Assembly: GCA_027483885.1 (NCBI GenBank)
Contig: JAIXTO010000149.1
Location: 1-39,687 of the forward strand
Source of the DNA: Rhizobiaceae bacterium
GTDB lineage: Bacteria > Pseudomonadota > Alphaproteobacteria > Rhizobiales > Rhizobiaceae
Length of the DNA stretch: 39,687 nt
Direction of reading: 5' to 3'
Made by a program: the position numbers and the translations under genes. How positions within the stretch are numbered: position 1 is the first letter of the stretch; every line of letters begins with the position of its first letter. Positions 1 to 6,826 of this stretch are shown one piece after another. The notes below the pieces were generated by a model, which did not search any database, was not told the origin of the DNA, and saw only the letters and a list, made by a program, of their open reading frames with translations.

Positions 1-222
1 ACCGCGCGGCGCTTTTCTGCAAGCCCTGAAGCGATGGCGATCATTTCTTCTGTGCTGGGTGCCATTGCGGTGATCGGCGGCCTGTTCGGCTCGCTTTATG
101 GCGATACGCCATCGGGACCCTCGATCGTGGTCGCAGCCCTTGTCCTTTTCATCCTCAGCCTGTTGCCGGTGCTTGGCAAAGGCATGGCCTCATCCACGCC
201 CATGACGGGAGATCGCCGATGA
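1..222 (+). CDS. znuB: Zinc ABC transporter permease ZnuB, C-terminal end (5' truncated)
   Basis: The frame is open from the first base of the window, so this is the tail of a longer gene; 73 residues are visible. It shows two hydrophobic stretches separated by a GLFGSLYGDTPSGPS loop. That loop matches the last two membrane segments of ZnuB-type (ABC-3 family) permeases, which pass Zn2+ through the inner membrane. The stop overlaps the start of the next gene as ATGA, and that gene is a Zur-like repressor. The znuB-zur order is usual in Rhizobiaceae and supports the call. A methionine at base 34 is internal, not the start. The ATPase and binding-protein genes would lie to the left, outside the window. 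Confidence 0.85.
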   Translation, partial: TARRFSASPEAMAIISSVLGAIAVIGGLFGSLYGDTPSGPSIVVAALVLFILSLLPVLGKGMASSTPMTGDRR

Positions 223-626
223 ATACTGCGCTGAACCTTACCAAAAACCAGACCCTGGTTTTCGATGCTCTGACCCGCGCCGATGGCCCGATGAGCGCCT
301 ATACCATTCTCGACAAGCTGCGCGACAACGGCTTTCGGGCGCCGCTGCAGGTGTACCGGGCACTCGACAAGCTGTTGGAAATGGGTCTGGTTCACCGGCT
401 GGAAAGCCTGAACTCATTTGTTGCCTGCTCCCACAAGGAACAATCCTGCTGTCACAACCATGGGACAGTGGCCTTTGCCATCTGCGAAAGCTGCGGCCAG
501 GTCAGCGAGTTCCACGATCACGCCATCGATGAGCGGCTGGGTGATTGGGCGCGCCAAAAGGGTTTCAAGGCGGAAAAGACCACGATCGAATTGCGCGGCC
601 TCTGCGCCGCCTGTGCCGCCGGCTGA
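219..626 (+). CDS. zur: Fur-family zinc uptake regulator Zur
   Basis: A 135-residue protein of normal Fur/Zur size. The N-terminal half carries a winged helix ending around residue 65. The C-terminal half has the metal-binding dimerisation domain with two CxxC pairs (C89/C92 in CESC, C129/C132 in CAAC), which form the structural zinc site of the family, and a Cys/His-rich SCCHNHG stretch (76-82). Zur represses zinc-uptake genes when zinc-loaded. The gene overlaps znuB by ATGA, so it is translationally coupled to the transporter it probably controls, which favours Zur over Fur or PerR. It ends 17 bases before the converging diguanylate cyclase gene, and no clear terminator was seen between them. 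Confidence 0.9.
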   Translation: MNTALNLTKNQTLVFDALTRADGPMSAYTILDKLRDNGFRAPLQVYRALDKLLEMGLVHRLESLNSFVACSHKEQSCCHNHGTVAFAICESCGQVSEFHDHAIDERLGDWARQKGFKAEKTTIELRGLCAACAAG

Positions 627-643
627 CCCGTTAAGCGAAACGT

Positions 644-1888
644 TCAGGCCGCCACTGTATCCCTATAGGTCTGGTTGCGGCCGTTCTTCTTGGCCTGATA
701 AAGTGCATCGTCGGCCGCCTGGATAAAGGCCTCGATGGAGCTGCCGTTGGCGGGAATGCGGGCGGCAATGCCGATGCTGACCGTCACCGGTTCCAGCGCA
801 AGAATCACCTCCGGCCCTGAAAGATCCATTGCCAATGTCCGGTGTATGCGTTCGGCAATAATTGCGGCGCCGGCGCTGTCGCAATCGACCAGCAGCACGG
901 CAAACTCCTCGCCCCCCATACGGGCGGCCAGATCCATGCCGGTGCGGGTGGCGCTCGCCACGGCCTGCGCGACCCGCTTCAGGCAGCCGTCGCCCGCCGG
1001 ATGGCCGAACCGGTCATTGTAACGCTTGAAATGATCGATATCGACGATCAGAAGCGCAAGCGGCGTCTCCGTCTCGTATGCGGTCTGCCAGGCAGTGTGC
1101 ATTGCCTCGTCGAGGCGACGCCGGTTGGCGATGCCGGTCAACGTGTCGGTGTAGGAAAATGCGTTGAGCGCCCGGTTTTCTCGGCGCACCTGCACATTAC
1201 TCAGACGCTCCCTGAGAAGCACCAGATAGAGCTGGCGCATGGCCGTATCCAGCCGGGAATTGGCCACGAGCGTGATGACGCTCGCAATCGTCACGAACAG
1301 GAAGGCCAGATGGCGGTCGCCGCCGAGCGGGACGGTAGCCGTCAGCAGAAAGACGGCGTTGAGCAGGAAGACCCCGAAATTGCAGGCAAGGGCAAACATC
1401 AAAGGCAGCTGGATGACGATGTTCATAACGACAACGAGCAGCCCCATGCTGAACGCCTGTCGACCCGGCGTCGCGAAGCGAAGCGTCAGCAGCACATGGA
1501 TGACGGCGGCAATGATCAGCAGGCCGGTTGCCACCATGCCATCACGCACCCGGTGGCTCCGGACGTAACGCGTACACCAGAACAGCAGCGCACAGGGGAG
1601 GGTGCCGACACAGATGCGCAGGAAAAGCGAAATCCAGAGGTTATCCGGCAGGATGATGTAATCGAGTATCGTGCCGCTGTTGAAGATCAACAGGCAGAGG
1701 CCGCCGCCAATATTGGTCTGGCGCCATTTCTGCCGCGCGATATGCCTCTGGTAGACCGTTTCCAGCGGCTCGTCGAAGCGCAGTTTCCACCACGGTTGCA
1801 CCATGCCCTTTTCGATCAACGGACCAAGCTCGGAGCGTTCTTGCGGTCTGTCATCGGTGTCGTCGAGCATGGACGGCTGTAGTGTCAT
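644..1888 (-). CDS. Membrane-bound GGDEF diguanylate cyclase
   Basis: A 414-residue protein. Residues about 60-210 contain five or six hydrophobic segments forming an unassigned membrane sensor region. A short helical linker follows, then a GGDEF domain (about 245-410). The domain has DTLTGIANRR at 248, the metal-binding Asp283 in VDIDHFK, and the active-site GGEEF at 325-329, so it should make cyclic di-GMP from two GTP. The product-inhibition I-site, normally RxxD five residues before GGEEF, reads R315-T-G-M-D319 here. That spacing is one residue too long, so feedback inhibition may be absent. The start overlaps the stop of the carbonic-anhydrase-like gene by ATGA, making it the last gene of a three-gene minus-strand operon. 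Confidence 0.9.
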   Translation of the reverse strand: MTLQPSMLDDTDDRPQERSELGPLIEKGMVQPWWKLRFDEPLETVYQRHIARQKWRQTNIGGGLCLLIFNSGTILDYIILPDNLWISLFLRICVGTLPCALLFWCTRYVRSHRVRDGMVATGLLIIAAVIHVLLTLRFATPGRQAFSMGLLVVVMNIVIQLPLMFALACNFGVFLLNAVFLLTATVPLGGDRHLAFLFVTIASVITLVANSRLDTAMRQLYLVLLRERLSNVQVRRENRALNAFSYTDTLTGIANRRRLDEAMHTAWQTAYETETPLALLIVDIDHFKRYNDRFGHPAGDGCLKRVAQAVASATRTGMDLAARMGGEEFAVLLVDCDSAGAAIIAERIHRTLAMDLSGPEVILALEPVTVSIGIAARIPANGSSIEAFIQAADDALYQAKKNGRNQTYRDTVAA

Positions 1889-2412
1889 AGAGGGCGAAGA
1901 TCGGCTGCGAAGCGTTTCCAGTTGGCCGCATAGTTTTGCGCGGAAAGCTTCAGCTTTTCCACCGCCGCCTCATCCAGCGTGCGGATGGCCTTGGCAGGTG
2001 AACCGACGATCAGGGAATTGTCCGGAAACTCCTTGCCCTCGGTCACGAGCGCATTGGCGCCGACGAGGCAATTTTTACCGATCCGTGCGCCGTTGAGCAC
2101 CGTTGCCCTCATGCCGATCAGGCTGTTATCGCCAATCGTACAGCCGTGGATGATGGCGCCGTGACCGATGGTGCAGCCCTTGCCAATTGTGGCGGGAAAG
2201 CCCCAATCGGTGTGGATGACGGTATTTTCCTGCACATTGGTGCCGGCGCCCAGCGTGATCCACTCGTTGTCGCCGCGCAGGATCGCCCCGAACCAGATGC
2301 CGACATCCTCGCCGATCTCTACCTTGCCCATCACATGAGCGCCCGGCGCCACCCAGAAGCGGTCGGCGTCCGGCGTTTTGGGCGTGTGTTCGCCCAGAGC
2401 GTAAAGCGGCAT
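1885..2412 (-). CDS. Gamma-carbonic anhydrase-like hexapeptide-repeat protein
   Basis: A 175-residue left-handed beta-helix protein with repeated hexapeptides (IGEDVG, IGKGCT, IGDNSL, IGKNCL). The three zinc histidines of gamma-class carbonic anhydrases are in place: H67 in VIHTD, and H84 and H89 in GHGAIIH. It ends in a C-terminal helix, as in the YrdA/PaaY/CaiE group. Members bind zinc and some hydrate CO2, while the physiological role of many is unknown. A strong ribosome site (GGGAGGAAGTCAC before ATG) supports the start. It lies 31 bases after the FAH-family gene and overlaps the diguanylate cyclase gene. The family is secure; carbonic anhydrase activity is an inference from the ligands. 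Confidence 0.88.
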   Translation of the reverse strand: MPLYALGEHTPKTPDADRFWVAPGAHVMGKVEIGEDVGIWFGAILRGDNEWITLGAGTNVQENTVIHTDWGFPATIGKGCTIGHGAIIHGCTIGDNSLIGMRATVLNGARIGKNCLVGANALVTEGKEFPDNSLIVGSPAKAIRTLDEAAVEKLKLSAQNYAANWKRFAADLRPL

Positions 2413-2443
2413 GTGACTTCCTCCCTCATCAATTCCCGGCCGG

Positions 2444-3136
2444 TCAGATCACGTCGAGCGCAAGATCGGCCACGCCGTCGACGCTGCAGGTGACGCGGTC
2501 GCCTAAAACGACCGGGCCGACGCCTGCCGGTGTTCCCGTCATGATGATATCGCCAGCGTCAAGCGTAAAGAGTTTTGAAAGCTCGCAGATAATTTCCGGC
2601 AGCTTCCAGATCATCTGCGCGAGGTCCCCCGATTGCTTGACGTCGCCGTTGACCGAGAGCTGGATTGCGCCTTGCTGCGGATGGCCGATCGTTTCTGCCG
2701 AAACAAGCGGCGAGACGGGGGCAGAGGCTTCGAACGCCTTTGCCGCTTCCCAGGGGCGTCCGGCCTTCTTTGCGAGATCCTGCAGGTCCCGGCGGGTGAA
2801 ATCGACGCCGACGCCATAACCCCAGACGCAATCGAGCGCATCCTCAAGCGCAATGTCGCGTCCGCCGGCTTTCAGCGCCATCACCAGTTCCACCTCGAAA
2901 TGCACGTTGGATGACAGCGGCGGATAGGGAAACTGGCCATCGGTGACGAGGTTCTGCGGGTTCTTCTGGAAAAAGAACGGCGGTTCACGCAAGGGGTCGT
3001 GGCCCATCTCGATGGCATGATCGGCATAATTGCGCCCGACGCAATAAACCCGGCGCACCGGAAATGCCGCTTGCGATCCCTTGACCGGCAAAAGAACCGG
3101 CGCGGGCAGGGGAATGACGAGGGGCGTATCTGGCAT
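2444..3136 (-). CDS. Fumarylacetoacetate hydrolase (FAH) family protein
   Basis: A 230-residue single-domain FAH protein similar in size to fumarylpyruvate hydrolases and acylpyruvases. It has CVGRNYADH near 32-40, FFFQKNP around 54-60, and the metal triad E81 and E83 (FEVEL) plus D112 (GVDFTRRDLQ). A GTPAGVGPV loop lies near the C-terminus. Such enzymes cleave C-C bonds of, or decarboxylate, 2,4-diketo acids in aromatic breakdown; the exact substrate is not visible. Two in-frame ATGs compete, at 3142 and 3136. I chose 3136 because AAGGA lies 8 bases upstream of it but only 2 from the other. It is the first gene of a minus-strand operon with the gamma-CA and diguanylate cyclase genes. Confidence 0.85.
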   Translation of the reverse strand: MPDTPLVIPLPAPVLLPVKGSQAAFPVRRVYCVGRNYADHAIEMGHDPLREPPFFFQKNPQNLVTDGQFPYPPLSSNVHFEVELVMALKAGGRDIALEDALDCVWGYGVGVDFTRRDLQDLAKKAGRPWEAAKAFEASAPVSPLVSAETIGHPQQGAIQLSVNGDVKQSGDLAQMIWKLPEIICELSKLFTLDAGDIIMTGTPAGVGPVVLGDRVTCSVDGVADLALDVI

Positions 3137-3456
3137 GCGCATGGTCCTTGCTCGAAAAATCCGTTTCTTTCCCTAAAACAGCGCGGGCGATTTGTCTTGG
3201 CTTTTCATGGTCGATTGTGACGCGATCGAGCCCGCGCCTGGGGGCACTCGTGCCGAACCAGAGACATGCAGTTGCCTGATCGGAAACAGCCGAACCTCCA
3301 TTCAGCGGAAGTTCTGCAGCTTCCGCCTGGTGGCAAGCCGTTCGTCCCGTGTGACGCGACGCAGGTTCCGGGCATCGACACCAACATCCATCGTCTCCTG
3401 TGAATGCTGACGGAGCGAACGAGGCTCTGCGCGTCGCAGCAGAGACCTTGCGATTT
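3137..3456 (-). other. Intergenic stretch without a supported gene
   Basis: These 320 bases lie downstream of the response-regulator gene and upstream of the FAH gene, both on the minus strand. They should hold the promoter of the FAH operon and the end of the two-component operon. Short open frames exist on both strands, but none has a recognisable protein or good ribosome site. A weak, bulged inverted repeat around 3424-3445 (CTCTGCG/CGCAGcAGAG) is not convincing as a terminator. Confidence 0.5.
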
Positions 3457-4203
3457 TTACCCCTTGGGATCATCCAGCAGGCGGGCATGGCGGCGCAGCC
3501 ATTCCTGCAGGTCCTGTTCTGCGCGCTCCAGCGTGGTCTGGTTGAGCAACTTGCGCAAAAAGGCTTCGGTGACCGCGCGGGAGCGGAAATTATAGCGTGC
3601 CTCCGCGCCTGCATCCGCGCGATCGTAGACGCCGAGTTTCTCATAGATCTGCTGCAGGCGGTTCTGCACGCTGCGCAGGGACAGGTTGCGCCGCTTTGCG
3701 ATCACGCGGTCGGTCAGGCCCAGCGCAATATCGACCAGTACCTCGTATTCCGTCTCGGTGAAGCCCTGCAGGCGTCCGAGGCTCCTCTGCTGCATGCCGC
3801 GCACTTCGCGGTCGATCACGCATTGTGCCTCGATGAAGATGGAGCGAAGCGCCAGCCGAAGCCTTTCGTCCGAGGCCGATTTCAGCACATAGCCATAAGC
3901 GGCACCATCCGGCACGATGCGCGAAATGCCGCGCACATTGGCCTCGTCGGCATAGTTGGACCAGAACAGGATGCGCGTTTCCGGCCGCTCTCGCCAGATC
4001 GTGCGGGCAGCCTCAATGCCGTTGCGCGGGCTCATCTGCAGGTCCATCACGATCCGCTCGAGGCGATGTTCCCGCGCAAGCCGCTCGCCCATGCTGCCGT
4101 CCTCGGCCTCCAGCACCTGATCGCATTCCGGCAGGGCCAGCCGGACCGCTTCGTTGAGGTAGGAGCGATGTAGTGGGTCGTCCTCGACGATCAGAACATT
4201 CAT
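3457..4203 (-). CDS. LuxR/NarL-type response regulator
   Basis: A 248-residue protein. The receiver domain (1-120) has the acidic pocket E7-D8-D9, phospho-acceptor D54 (IVMDLQM), switch Ser82 and Lys108 (YVLKSA). The C-terminal LuxR-type helix-turn-helix spans about 147-195 (FTETEYEVLVDIALG, then SLRSVQNRLQQIYEKLGV). About 45 further residues follow the HTH, more than usual for the family. The start at 4203 overlaps the kinase stop as ATGA, so the two are coupled and almost certainly partners. A longer frame reaching 4542 runs through the kinase gene out of frame and is not used. Likely targets are the palindromes at 5506-5561 before the divergent sugar importer. Confidence 0.9.
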   Translation of the reverse strand: MNVLIVEDDPLHRSYLNEAVRLALPECDQVLEAEDGSMGERLAREHRLERIVMDLQMSPRNGIEAARTIWRERPETRILFWSNYADEANVRGISRIVPDGAAYGYVLKSASDERLRLALRSIFIEAQCVIDREVRGMQQRSLGRLQGFTETEYEVLVDIALGLTDRVIAKRRNLSLRSVQNRLQQIYEKLGVYDRADAGAEARYNFRSRAVTEAFLRKLLNQTTLERAEQDLQEWLRRHARLLDDPKG

Positions 4204-5423
4204 GGCGTTTCCTCCTCGGCCATAATCGGCAGTTTCACCCGCACGAAGGTTTTTGCGGCCCCGCTGCCGCAGGAAAACCGGGCGCCGATCAGGCGGGCGC
4301 GCACCCGCATGTTGTCGAGCCCGCTGCCGCCTGTGTTTCCTGCCTTGCTGATGCCAATGCCATCGTCTGCGATCTCGAGCGCCAGCACGTCGTCTTCGAG
4401 CGAAAAGGCTACCGTGATGCGGCTCGCCTGCGAATGGCGCACGGCATTGTTGATGGCCTCCTGCGCAATGCGAAAGAGGGTGATGGCGACATTGGCGGAC
4501 AGCCTGCCGCTTTCGCCCTTGCTCTCGTCGTAAAGCCCCCACGTCATGGCAAGCCCGCTGTCGCGGATCGATCGGTCGAGATGATTTTCGATGGCATCCA
4601 CCAGACCGAACAGTTGCAGCACGGAAGGGCGCGCCTGTTCGATGATCTGGCGAAGATCCTGCATGGATTGCTGCAGGCTGCGAAACAACGGCTCAAGCTT
4701 TTCCCCCGGTACACTTTCCATGAGGCTGAGCCGCTCCAGCCGCTTGGCAAACCGGGTCAGGTCGCCCAGCGTCTGGTCGTGCAGGTCCATGCCGATGCGC
4801 TGGCGCTCTGCCTCCAGCAATTCGGTCAGCCGCGCGGCCCCCTGGCGCAGTGCTTCCTCACGCACGCGCGCCGCCGCCTCGACGATGGCCGATTGTTTGG
4901 CCTGCTCGGCGGCCCGGATTGCGAAGAAATACGGCGCCAGCAGGTCGCCGATGGATTGTGCGTGGGCAAGATCGCGCGTCGTGTAATCATCCTCGGTGAG
5001 GCTGGAAAAGGAGAGCGCACCGATGGTTTCGCCCCGCACCTTCAGGGCCACATGCAGACGGCTTTTCAGGCCATGTTCGCGGATCGGATCTGAAAACGAA
5101 CCCTCGAAGTGAAATCGCGGGTCGCGTGAAGCATCCGGCGTGATGTACCGGTCCACCTCTCCAACCAACAGCGCGCGGATCGGGCTCTGGTCGATGAGGG
5201 CCGTAGGCCGCTTGCTCCAGTCGGTTTCAAGTCCGCTTTCATAGGCGGTATGAAACGTGCTGCCGGGGGTGATGATGCAGACATCCATGTGATCGTGCGG
5301 GATGATCAGTGCGATTTCCATGGCAACCGCGCGGATGGCCGACTGGAAATCCAGCTGTCCCGCCAGCAGCCGTGCAATCGTCAGGTATTGCCTGAACGAC
5401 GAGGCCGACGCATCCTCGAGCAT
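4200..5423 (-). CDS. GAF-domain histidine kinase (HisKA_3/NarL-type)
   Basis: A 407-residue sensor kinase. Residues about 20-170 form a GAF-like sensor domain (GETIGALSFSSLTEDDYT near its end). A helical linker follows, then the HisKA_3 dimerisation helix with phospho-acceptor H215 in ERQRIGMDLHDQTLGDL. The HATPase domain (about 310-400) has the N box EAINNAVRH (322-330) and G box DDGIGI (353-358). There is no membrane segment or signal peptide, so it should sense something in the cytoplasm. The start has a GGAGG site seven bases upstream. The gene diverges from a sugar ABC importer and precedes its response regulator, so an imported sugar or a derivative is a reasonable but unproven ligand. 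Confidence 0.9.
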   Translation of the reverse strand: MLEDASASSFRQYLTIARLLAGQLDFQSAIRAVAMEIALIIPHDHMDVCIITPGSTFHTAYESGLETDWSKRPTALIDQSPIRALLVGEVDRYITPDASRDPRFHFEGSFSDPIREHGLKSRLHVALKVRGETIGALSFSSLTEDDYTTRDLAHAQSIGDLLAPYFFAIRAAEQAKQSAIVEAAARVREEALRQGAARLTELLEAERQRIGMDLHDQTLGDLTRFAKRLERLSLMESVPGEKLEPLFRSLQQSMQDLRQIIEQARPSVLQLFGLVDAIENHLDRSIRDSGLAMTWGLYDESKGESGRLSANVAITLFRIAQEAINNAVRHSQASRITVAFSLEDDVLALEIADDGIGISKAGNTGGSGLDNMRVRARLIGARFSCGSGAAKTFVRVKLPIMAEEETP

Positions 5424-5505
5424 GTCTTCCTCCCTGATACGCGAAATCCCCTCCCGGACGGCGCATCGCTGATCTTCATTAAGTCCTTATGGCAGGTCTC
5501 TGTCC

Positions 5506-5561
5506 TGCGGGAAACCGCATCTGATCTGCGGTAACCCGCACGTGCTTTGCTGTAATCCGCC
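5506..5561. promoter_or_regulatory. Three 14-bp palindromes with 21-bp spacing (probable response-regulator sites)
   Basis: The kinase-importer intergenic region carries TGCGGGAAACCGCA (5506-5519), TGCGGTAACCCGCA (5527-5540) and TGCTGTAATCCGCC (5548-5561). The first two have perfect TGCGG/CCGCA arms; the third is degenerate. Start-to-start distance is exactly 21 bp twice, two helical turns, placing the sites on one DNA face. A perfect CTGTACAG adjoins the third copy. This arrangement fits cooperative binding by the adjacent LuxR-type response regulator, acting on the importer promoter, its own operon, or both. Binding is inferred. Confidence 0.65.
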
Positions 5562-5694
5562 TGTACAGCATTTCGCAATTCGAGCATCATCATTGGCACT
5601 GGAGAACCGCTCCAGGGAAAAGAGCTTTCGGGATGACGTCGTTGAGGAGCGGCGCCGCAAGCTGCCGGCAGGACCGGCATCGAGGGAGAGAGAC

Positions 5695-6711
5695 ATGACC
5701 ATGAAATTCGTTCTTGCGGCAACCGCTGCCGCGATGCTGAGCACTGTTGCGTTTTCGGCCCATGCCGAAACCTCGGCCAAGAAGATCGCCCTGTCCAACA
5801 ACTACGCCGGAAACTCCTGGCGCCAGGCCATGCTGACCAGCTGGGACAAGGTGACGAAAGACGCCGTGAAATCGGGCATCGTGGCCGCTGCCGATCCGTT
5901 CACCACGGCAGAAAACCAGGCGACCGAACAGGCCGCCCAGATCCAGAACATGATCCTGCAGGGTTATGACGCAATCGTCATCAATGCCGCTTCGCCAACG
6001 GCCCTCAATGGCGCCGTCAAGGAAGCCTGTGATGCCGGCATCACGGTCGTCTCCTTCGATGGCATCGTGACCGAGCCCTGCGCATGGCGCATTGCCGTCA
6101 ACTTCAAGGAAATGGGCCGCAGCCAGGTGGAATATCTGGCCGGCAAGCTGCCGAAGGGCGGCAATCTCCTGGAAATCCGCGGCCTTGCCGGCGTCTTCGT
6201 TGATGACGAGATTTCCGCCGGCATCCACGAAGGTGTCGCCAAGTTCCCGCAGTTCAAGATCGTCGGCTCCGTGCACGGCGACTGGGCGCAGGATGTGGCG
6301 CAGCGCGCCGTTGCCGGCCTGTTGCCGAGCCTTCCCGAAATTGCCGCCGTGGTAACGCAGGGTGGTGACGGTTACGGCGCGGCGCAGGCCTTCGAAGCCG
6401 CCAAGCGCCCGACGCCTGTCATCGTCATGGGCAACCGTGAAGACGAGCTGCAATGGTGGAAGAAGCAGAAGGACGCCAGCGGCTACGAGACCATGTCGGT
6501 CTCGATTGCGCCGGGTGTCTCGACGCTTGCCTTCTGGGTGGCGCAGCAGATCCTCGACGGCCAGCAGGTCAAGAAGGATCTCACCGTGCCGTTCCTGCGC
6601 ATCGATCAGGCCAATCTCGAAAAGAACCTCTCGACGACCCAGAAGGGTGGCGTTGCCAATGTCGAATATTCGCTCGCAGACGCCAAGGCCGTGATCGCAG
6701 CGGCGAAGTAA
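5695..6711 (+). CDS. Sugar ABC transporter periplasmic binding protein (ribose/PBP1 type)
   Basis: A 338-residue protein with a Sec signal peptide (positive start, hydrophobic core, likely cut after AHA at residue 24) and a type I periplasmic binding fold. Recognisable stretches are AEQAAQIQNMILQGYDAIVINAASPTAL-type motif elements (residues about 80-105) and the GITVVSFDG strand that follows. It would capture a sugar for the double ATPase and two permeases downstream. ATG at 5695 is preceded by GGGAGAGAG; a second ATG two codons later is also possible. It is first in the importer operon and lies under the palindromes at 5506-5561. A hairpin follows its stop. The substrate cannot be read from sequence; the SMP-30 lactonase in the operon hints at a sugar oxidised to a lactone. 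Confidence 0.88.
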   Translation: MTMKFVLAATAAAMLSTVAFSAHAETSAKKIALSNNYAGNSWRQAMLTSWDKVTKDAVKSGIVAAADPFTTAENQATEQAAQIQNMILQGYDAIVINAASPTALNGAVKEACDAGITVVSFDGIVTEPCAWRIAVNFKEMGRSQVEYLAGKLPKGGNLLEIRGLAGVFVDDEISAGIHEGVAKFPQFKIVGSVHGDWAQDVAQRAVAGLLPSLPEIAAVVTQGGDGYGAAQAFEAAKRPTPVIVMGNREDELQWWKKQKDASGYETMSVSIAPGVSTLAFWVAQQILDGQQVKKDLTVPFLRIDQANLEKNLSTTQKGGVANVEYSLADAKAVIAAAK

Positions 6712-6757
6712 ATGCATCGATGACGTGATCGCCCAAGGGCGTTCCTCCCGCAGCTTC

Positions 6758-6779
6758 ATCCGGCGGTTCTGCGCCGGGT
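6758..6779 (+). other. Hairpin between binding-protein and ATPase genes
   Basis: An 8-bp stem (ATCCGGCG/CGCCGGGT, one T-G pair) with a 6-base loop starts 46 bases after the binding-protein stop. No T run follows, so it is not a standard terminator. Its place fits an mRNA-stabilising or partial-termination element that gives more binding protein than membrane subunits. A comparable hairpin sits in the second ABC operon at 14070-14103. Confidence 0.5.
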
Positions 6780-6826
6780 GGAGCAGCTTCGTGTCATGTT
6801 CTCAAAAGAAAAGACGGCAGCGTGGA

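Noticed and set aside
842-1882. 346-codon plus-strand open frame opposite the diguanylate cyclase
   Set aside because: Antisense to a gene with intact GGDEF motifs; no domain and biased composition.
3205-3387. Small minus-strand open frame between the FAH and response-regulator genes
   Set aside because: No ribosome site, no domain, and similar frames exist on the other strand.
4204-4542. N-terminal extension of the response regulator frame
   Set aside because: It overlaps the HATPase part of the kinase gene out of frame and reads as Arg/Gly/His-rich non-protein sequence. The receiver domain starts at 4203.
5590-5630. TTGGCAC near 5594 as a sigma-54 promoter for the importer
   Set aside because: The distance between the GG and GC elements is 12 rather than 10 bases and the -12 box is poor.
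5590-6759. 389-codon minus-strand open frame opposite the sugar-binding protein
   Set aside because: The plus strand has a signal peptide, ribosome site and binding-protein fold; the antisense frame has none.
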